Made by a program: the position numbers and the translations under genes. The notes beneath the pieces were generated by a model. The model saw only the letters and a program-made list of their open reading frames with translations, had not been told where the DNA came from and made no database searches. Below are positions 60,780 through 64,000 of a stretch of DNA of 64,000 nucleotides, piece by piece; the stretch's first letter is position 1; each line of letters starts with the position of its first letter. The DNA is taken from positions 1,302,001 through 1,366,000 of the forward strand of contig NZ_AP024488.1 of assembly GCF_021654575.1 (NCBI RefSeq), written 5' to 3'. The stretch is from Desulfoluna limicola. GTDB taxonomy: Bacteria > Desulfobacterota > Desulfobacteria > Desulfobacterales > Desulfolunaceae.

Positions 60780-61058
60780 ATGAATGCACTGGGAATGATT
60801 GAAACCCGAGGTCTTGTGGGCGCAGTTGAAGCAGCTGATGCCATGGTAAAAGCCGCCAACGTAACGTTGGTTGGCCGTGAGCAGGTTGGTTCCGGTCTTG
60901 TGACCGTGATGGTTCGTGGTGACGTAGGCGCTGTAAAAGCCGCCACCGACGCCGGCGCAGCCGCTGCCGACCGCGTGGGTGAGCTCGTGAGCGTACACGT
61001 GATTCCCCGCCCCCACTCAGAAGTAGAACTGATTCTTCCCAAGAAGCGGGAAGCATAG
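60780..61058 (+). CDS. eutM: Microcompartment hexameric shell protein EutM (copy 2)
   Basis: 92 residues, almost the same as the copy at 56387-56671 over the whole BMC-H domain, differing mainly at the ends and in a few conservative positions ([26 protein letters not shown] tail). AAGGAG precedes the ATG. Two nearly identical facet proteins could mix in the shell. A perfect hairpin lies right after the stop. Confidence 0.93.
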   Translation: MNALGMIETRGLVGAVEAADAMVKAANVTLVGREQVGSGLVTVMVRGDVGAVKAATDAGAAAADRVGELVSVHVIPRPHSEVELILPKKREA

Positions 61059-61065
61059 GTGGTTT

Positions 61066-61095
61066 GGCCGGTGGCGTTCATTGATGCCACCGGCC
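61066..61095 (+). other. Perfect hairpin after second eutM
   Basis: GGCCGGTGGC and GCCACCGGCC around a ten-base loop. There is no T-run, so it is an RNA-stabilising or processing hairpin rather than a simple terminator. Confidence 0.55.
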
Positions 61096-61480
61096 GCCCT
61101 TGCGTGCCTGGATGGGGAGACAAGCTTTTGTTCTTCGTTCGTGGTTCTTAGTGCTTGGTTAATGAGTCGCTGCGCTCCGTCAGATAAAAAATGGAGATGA
61201 GTCAATATGCTCCGATTTTTACAAATTTGGCCATGAGCGAAGCGAAGACCTTTAACGAAGAACAAGGAACCAAGCACCAGGAACCTTCTTTGTCCCTCCA
61301 TCCAGACATGTAAAGGCGGCACAAAAGGCCGCTGCCTTTGAATTGATGACAACCATAAGCGGACAGGTGTCCGCTTTGAGTGAACCAACGCGGTGAAACG
61401 TGCCACCGGAGTCTTTCGGCGCTTAAGTGACGCGCCATGGCAACCGGTTTTACCATCCGCAACGAGAAAGGAGTTTTAAG
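61096..61480. other. Gap in the eut locus with inverted repeats
   Basis: About 385 bases without a gene. An imperfect inverted repeat pairs TTGTTCTTCGTTCGTGG (near 61127) with a matching segment near 61246-61285 (AACGAAGAACAAGG, AAGCACCAGGAACC). A further perfect hairpin, AAGCGGAC/GTCCGCTT, lies at 61357-61376. It may be a mobile palindromic insertion between eutM and eutQ. Confidence 0.45.
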
Positions 61481-61933
61481 ATGGCTATCAACGAAAAAAT
61501 CCTGGAAGAGCTGATTCGAAAAGTCGTGGCTGAGCAGCTGGCAGGCGGCAAAGCGCCTTCATTTGAAAAGTACGTGGACGAAAAAAGCGGTGTTCTCTGC
61601 GTGAAGACCGAAACCGTCAAGCCCGCTCCCTTTGACACCGGAAAAGCCGGTGACAAAGTGTTCCTCACCGACATCACCACCCTGGACGAAAGCCCCCGCC
61701 TCGGTTGCGGCATCATGGAAATGGATGCCACCTCCTTTGACTGGACCCTCAAGTACGATGAAGTGGACTACATCATCGACGGCACCCTGGAGATCGTCAT
61801 CGACGGCCGCAAGGTGGTAGGCAACAAAGGGGACATCATCTTTATCCCCAAAGACACCTCCATCGCCTTCAGCGTGCCCGACTATGCCCGCTTCATGTAC
61901 GTCACCTATCCCGCTGACTGGGAATCTCAGTAA
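61481..61933 (+). CDS. eutQ: EutQ, cupin-fold protein
   Basis: 150 residues from the ATG at 61481 with AAAGGAG upstream. The first 20 residues (AINEKILEELIRKVVAEQLAGG) make a targeting-like amphipathic helix. The cupin barrel follows: LGCGIMEMDATSFDWTLKYDEVDYIIDGTLEIVIDGRKVVGNKGDIIFIPKDTSIAF-type strands with conserved acidic and tyrosine residues. EutQ is shorter here than in enterics (about 230). Salmonella EutQ has been reported to have acetate kinase activity. It is followed by eutG. Confidence 0.88.
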   Translation: MAINEKILEELIRKVVAEQLAGGKAPSFEKYVDEKSGVLCVKTETVKPAPFDTGKAGDKVFLTDITTLDESPRLGCGIMEMDATSFDWTLKYDEVDYIIDGTLEIVIDGRKVVGNKGDIIFIPKDTSIAFSVPDYARFMYVTYPADWESQ

Positions 61934-61948
61934 CAGGAGGGATCACCC

Positions 61949-63058
61949 TTGACGCAATTTAATGGACGCACCCAGATCTGCTACGGCGAAAACGCCATCA
62001 ACAACCTGGAGAAGCTGACGGGCCGACACGCCTTTATCGTTACCGATCCGTTTATGGTGAAGATGGGGTTTACCGACCGCGTCATCAGCTGCCTGGAGCG
62101 TGCGAATATCAGCCAGAGCGTTTTTGACAAGGTTGAGCCCGACCCTTCCCTTCAGACCGTGCAAAAAGGGACGGTGAAGCTCCTTTCCGACGGCGCGGAT
62201 CTTGTCATTGCACTGGGGGGAGGCTCGGCCATCGACGCGGCCAAGGCGATGATGTACTTCGCTTACAAAGCGGACCCCTCCAAAGCAAAACCCCAGCTGG
62301 TGGTGATTCCCACCACCAGCGGCACGGGCTCCGAAGTGACCGCCGTCACCGTGGTGACCGACACCGAGCAGCAGATGAAGATTCCGCTCATTGACGACCT
62401 AATCCTTCCGGACATGGCCGTTTTGGACGCACGCTTCACCCGCTCCGTGCCCCCTTCGGTGACTGCCGCCACCGGCATGGATGTTCTCACCCATGCCCTG
62501 GAGGCCTTTGTCTCCACCCCGGCCAACGCCTTTACCGACCTCTACGCGGTGCACGCCATCAAGTACGTGTTCCGGTACCTCTTGAGGTGCTACCGCAACG
62601 GAGACGACATGGAGGCGCGCCAGAACATGCTTCTGGCATCCTGCATGGCGGGCATGGCCTTTAACAACAGCGGTCTCGGCGTGGCCCACAGCATGGCCCA
62701 TACCCTGGGCGGGCTGTTCCACATACCCCACGGCAAAGCCAACGCCGTGCTGCTCCCTTACGTCATCCGTTTCAACAGCTTTGACGTTCGGGACCGTTAC
62801 CGCACCATCGCCAAGAAGCTCGAACTTCCCTGCGAGACCGTGGAGCAGGGCAACGAGAGCCTCATTGAGGCGGTGCGATGGCTCAACAGCCAGATGGGTA
62901 TTCCCAACAGAGTCCGGGACCTGGGAATCAAAGAAGACGATTTCCAGACCGCCCTTGAAACCATGGCCCGGCATGCCATGGACGACGCCTGCACAACGAC
63001 CAACCCGAGACGCCCCTCCCCGAGGGACATCCGGCAGTTGCTGCGCAAGGCTTATTAA
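61949..63058 (+). CDS. eutG: Iron-dependent alcohol dehydrogenase EutG
   Basis: 369 residues from a TTG at 61949 with CAGGAGGG upstream. Nucleotide-binding ALGGGSAIDAAKAMMY and the PTTSGTGSEVTAVTV block mark group III (iron-type) dehydrogenases. Metal ligands appear in DVLTHALEAF, AHSMAHTLGGLFHIPHGKANA. It reduces acetaldehyde to ethanol and recycles NADH made by EutE inside the shell. PduQ is the propanediol counterpart; naming as EutG rests on the locus. Confidence 0.9.
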   Translation: MTQFNGRTQICYGENAINNLEKLTGRHAFIVTDPFMVKMGFTDRVISCLERANISQSVFDKVEPDPSLQTVQKGTVKLLSDGADLVIALGGGSAIDAAKAMMYFAYKADPSKAKPQLVVIPTTSGTGSEVTAVTVVTDTEQQMKIPLIDDLILPDMAVLDARFTRSVPPSVTAATGMDVLTHALEAFVSTPANAFTDLYAVHAIKYVFRYLLRCYRNGDDMEARQNMLLASCMAGMAFNNSGLGVAHSMAHTLGGLFHIPHGKANAVLLPYVIRFNSFDVRDRYRTIAKKLELPCETVEQGNESLIEAVRWLNSQMGIPNRVRDLGIKEDDFQTALETMARHAMDDACTTTNPRRPSPRDIRQLLRKAY

Positions 63059-63063
63059 AAACA

Positions 63064-63148
63064 TGCCTCCGGCGGCAAGGTGAGCCACCTTGAAAGCGGG
63101 TTGCCGATGCGCTTTGTCCCTCGTTCCTCGGGGCAAATCGCATCGGCC
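63064..63148 (+). repeat. Intergenic palindromic repeat, family A (full copy)
   Basis: GCCTCCGGCGGCAAGGTGAG, CCACCTTGAAAGCGGGTTGC, then CGATGCGCTTTGTCCC ... GGGGCAAATCGCATCGGC. This is the cleanest copy in the window. It lies inside the eut locus, between eutG and the PduS-like gene. Confidence 0.75.
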
Positions 63149-63339
63149 TTCACTTCCTTCTGTAACGAACTCTACAGATGAGAGTTGGCAGTATCGGGCA
63201 TTCGTTTTTAAGGGGCAGCTGGCGTGGTTTATTCTGCCGCCAAAACTACGGAGAGCCCGTAAAGCTTTAAGTTACAGGAACCTTCACGCATCCCCGCTTC
63301 TATAGAAGCGCGGGGATGCCACCTGGGGTCCAGGGGATC

Positions 63340-63358
63340 ATCCCCTGGCGGAGGCAAT
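63340..63358 (-). repeat. Intergenic palindrome, family C (reverse)
   Basis: CCAGGGGATCATCCCCTGG followed by CGGAGGC on the plus strand; the reverse complement matches the copy at 25878. Just before it, GCATCCCCGC/GCGGGGATGC (about 63289-63320) forms another hairpin. Confidence 0.5.
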
Positions 63359-63377
63359 AGAATAAGTGGGATTTTAT

Positions 63378-64000
63378 ATGAAAGACCAGATTGTAGAGAA
63401 GGTAAGAAACGCCGGCGTTGTAGGTGCCGGTGGCGCGGGATTTCCCACGCATGTCAAGATCAACGCCGAGGTGGACACGGTTCTGGTGAACGGTGCCTCC
63501 TGCGAGCCGCTTCTGATGAGCGACCCCTACATCATGGAGCATGAGCTCGATATCATGATTGACGGCTTGAATGCCGTCCTCGATGCCACCGGCGCCAAGC
63601 GCGGGGTGATCTGCATCAAGGGCAAGCACGGCAAAGCCCTTGAGACCATCAAAGAGGCCGTGGCCAAAGACACCACCGGACGCCTCGAGGCCTTCGAGCT
63701 GAGAGACTTTTACCCTGCCGGCGACGAGCAGGTGCTGGTGAAGGAAGTTACCGGCCGCACCGTTCCCGAGGCGGGCATTCCCCTTCAGGTGGGCGTGGTG
63801 GTGAGCAACACCGAATCCCTCTACAACATCGCCAACGCCATGAAGGACATTCCCCTTACCGAGCGTTACGTCACCGTAACAGGCGAAGTGGGGCAGGACA
63901 TGGTGGTGAAGGTTCCCGTGGGAACCATCGTTGCCGACCTTCTTGAGTTTGCAGGCGGCACCAAAATTTCTGAGTACAAGGTTGTGGACGGCGGCCCCAT
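63378..64000 (+). CDS. pduS: PduS-like RnfC-domain electron-transfer protein (partial, cut by window edge)
   Basis: 207 codons from the ATG at 63378 to the right edge. The N-terminus has the RnfC/PduS signature: VRNAGVVGAGGAGFPTHVK (FMN/NAD-binding glycine-rich loop), VLVNGASCEPLLMSDPYIM and the FYPAGDEQVLVKEVTGRTVP block. PduS is a flavin and Fe-S cobalamin reductase that partners PduT. Here it may supply electrons for EutT or vent reducing power through the PduT-like shell protein. Its Fe-S cysteines lie further downstream and are not visible. Confidence 0.88.
   Translation, partial: MKDQIVEKVRNAGVVGAGGAGFPTHVKINAEVDTVLVNGASCEPLLMSDPYIMEHELDIMIDGLNAVLDATGAKRGVICIKGKHGKALETIKEAVAKDTTGRLEAFELRDFYPAGDEQVLVKEVTGRTVPEAGIPLQVGVVVSNTESLYNIANAMKDIPLTERYVTVTGEVGQDMVVKVPVGTIVADLLEFAGGTKISEYKVVDGGP

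Noticed and set aside
63289-63320. GCATCCCCGC/GCGGGGATGC hairpin as a terminator of eutG
   Set aside because: Strong stem but no T-run; more likely part of the dispersed palindromes.

Overview
The window reads as one stretch of a Gram-negative chromosome, most likely a Desulfobacterota (deltaproteobacterial) anaerobe. That assignment rests on the mix of genes: a B12-dependent ethanolamine microcompartment under EutVW/ANTAR control, PduS/PduT-type redox parts, a PilZ-hemerythrin protein, several chemoreceptors and a sigma-54 activator, in a GC-rich background. It is an inference from gene content, not from a marker gene. No rRNA, tRNA or CRISPR array was seen.

Region 1 (1 to about 11.57 kb) is an integron. 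The first 151 bases hold the start of an integron integrase gene on the minus strand, cut by the window edge. It is followed by an attI-like zone and then an array of AT-rich cassettes, all on the plus strand, separated by ten recognisable attC sites and one degenerate one. Most cassettes encode small membrane, coiled-coil or unrecognised proteins. Recognisable ones are a SLATT-like protein, an ACT-like protein, an AbiC-like membrane protein, a bacterial-PH-like membrane protein, an L,D-transpeptidase and a zinc-ribbon protein. Two mobile elements sit inside the array: a group IIC intron in an attC site, with a frameshifted reverse transcriptase, and a REP-associated tyrosine transposase unit inside a cassette.

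Region 2 (11.8 to 41.6 kb) is ordinary chromosome: gamma-glutamyltransferase, a lipoprotein hydrolase, a Tam-like methyltransferase, a TPM/LemA pair, a proVWX osmoprotectant transporter, a LURP-one-like protein, an ADP-ribosylglycohydrolase, a GlxA-type AraC regulator, a SRPBCC/LolA-like pair, a PilZ-hemerythrin fusion, an ABC solute-binding protein, two chemoreceptors, a sigma-54 response regulator and several small periplasmic proteins. The gaps between genes are long and carry several families of palindromic repeats.

Region 3 (42 to 64 kb) is an ethanolamine utilisation (eut) locus: eutH, eutS, eutP, eutV, eutW, eutA, an eat-type permease, eutB, eutC, eutL, an eutK-like shell gene, eutE, eutM, eutT, pduL, eutJ, a conserved-looking unknown, eutN, a pduT-like shell gene, a 92-residue unknown, a second eutM, eutQ, eutG and a pduS-like gene cut by the right edge. 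Ethanolamine would enter through EutH or Eat and be split by AdoCbl-dependent EutBC (cofactor made by EutT, enzyme reactivated by EutA). The acetaldehyde would then be oxidised by EutE and PduL to acetyl phosphate or reduced by EutG to ethanol, inside a shell of EutS/L/M/K/N and PduT. Three two-hairpin ANTAR leaders overlapping terminators precede eutH, eutS and eutA, which fits control by EutVW antitermination. A separate strongly structured leader lies upstream of eutB.
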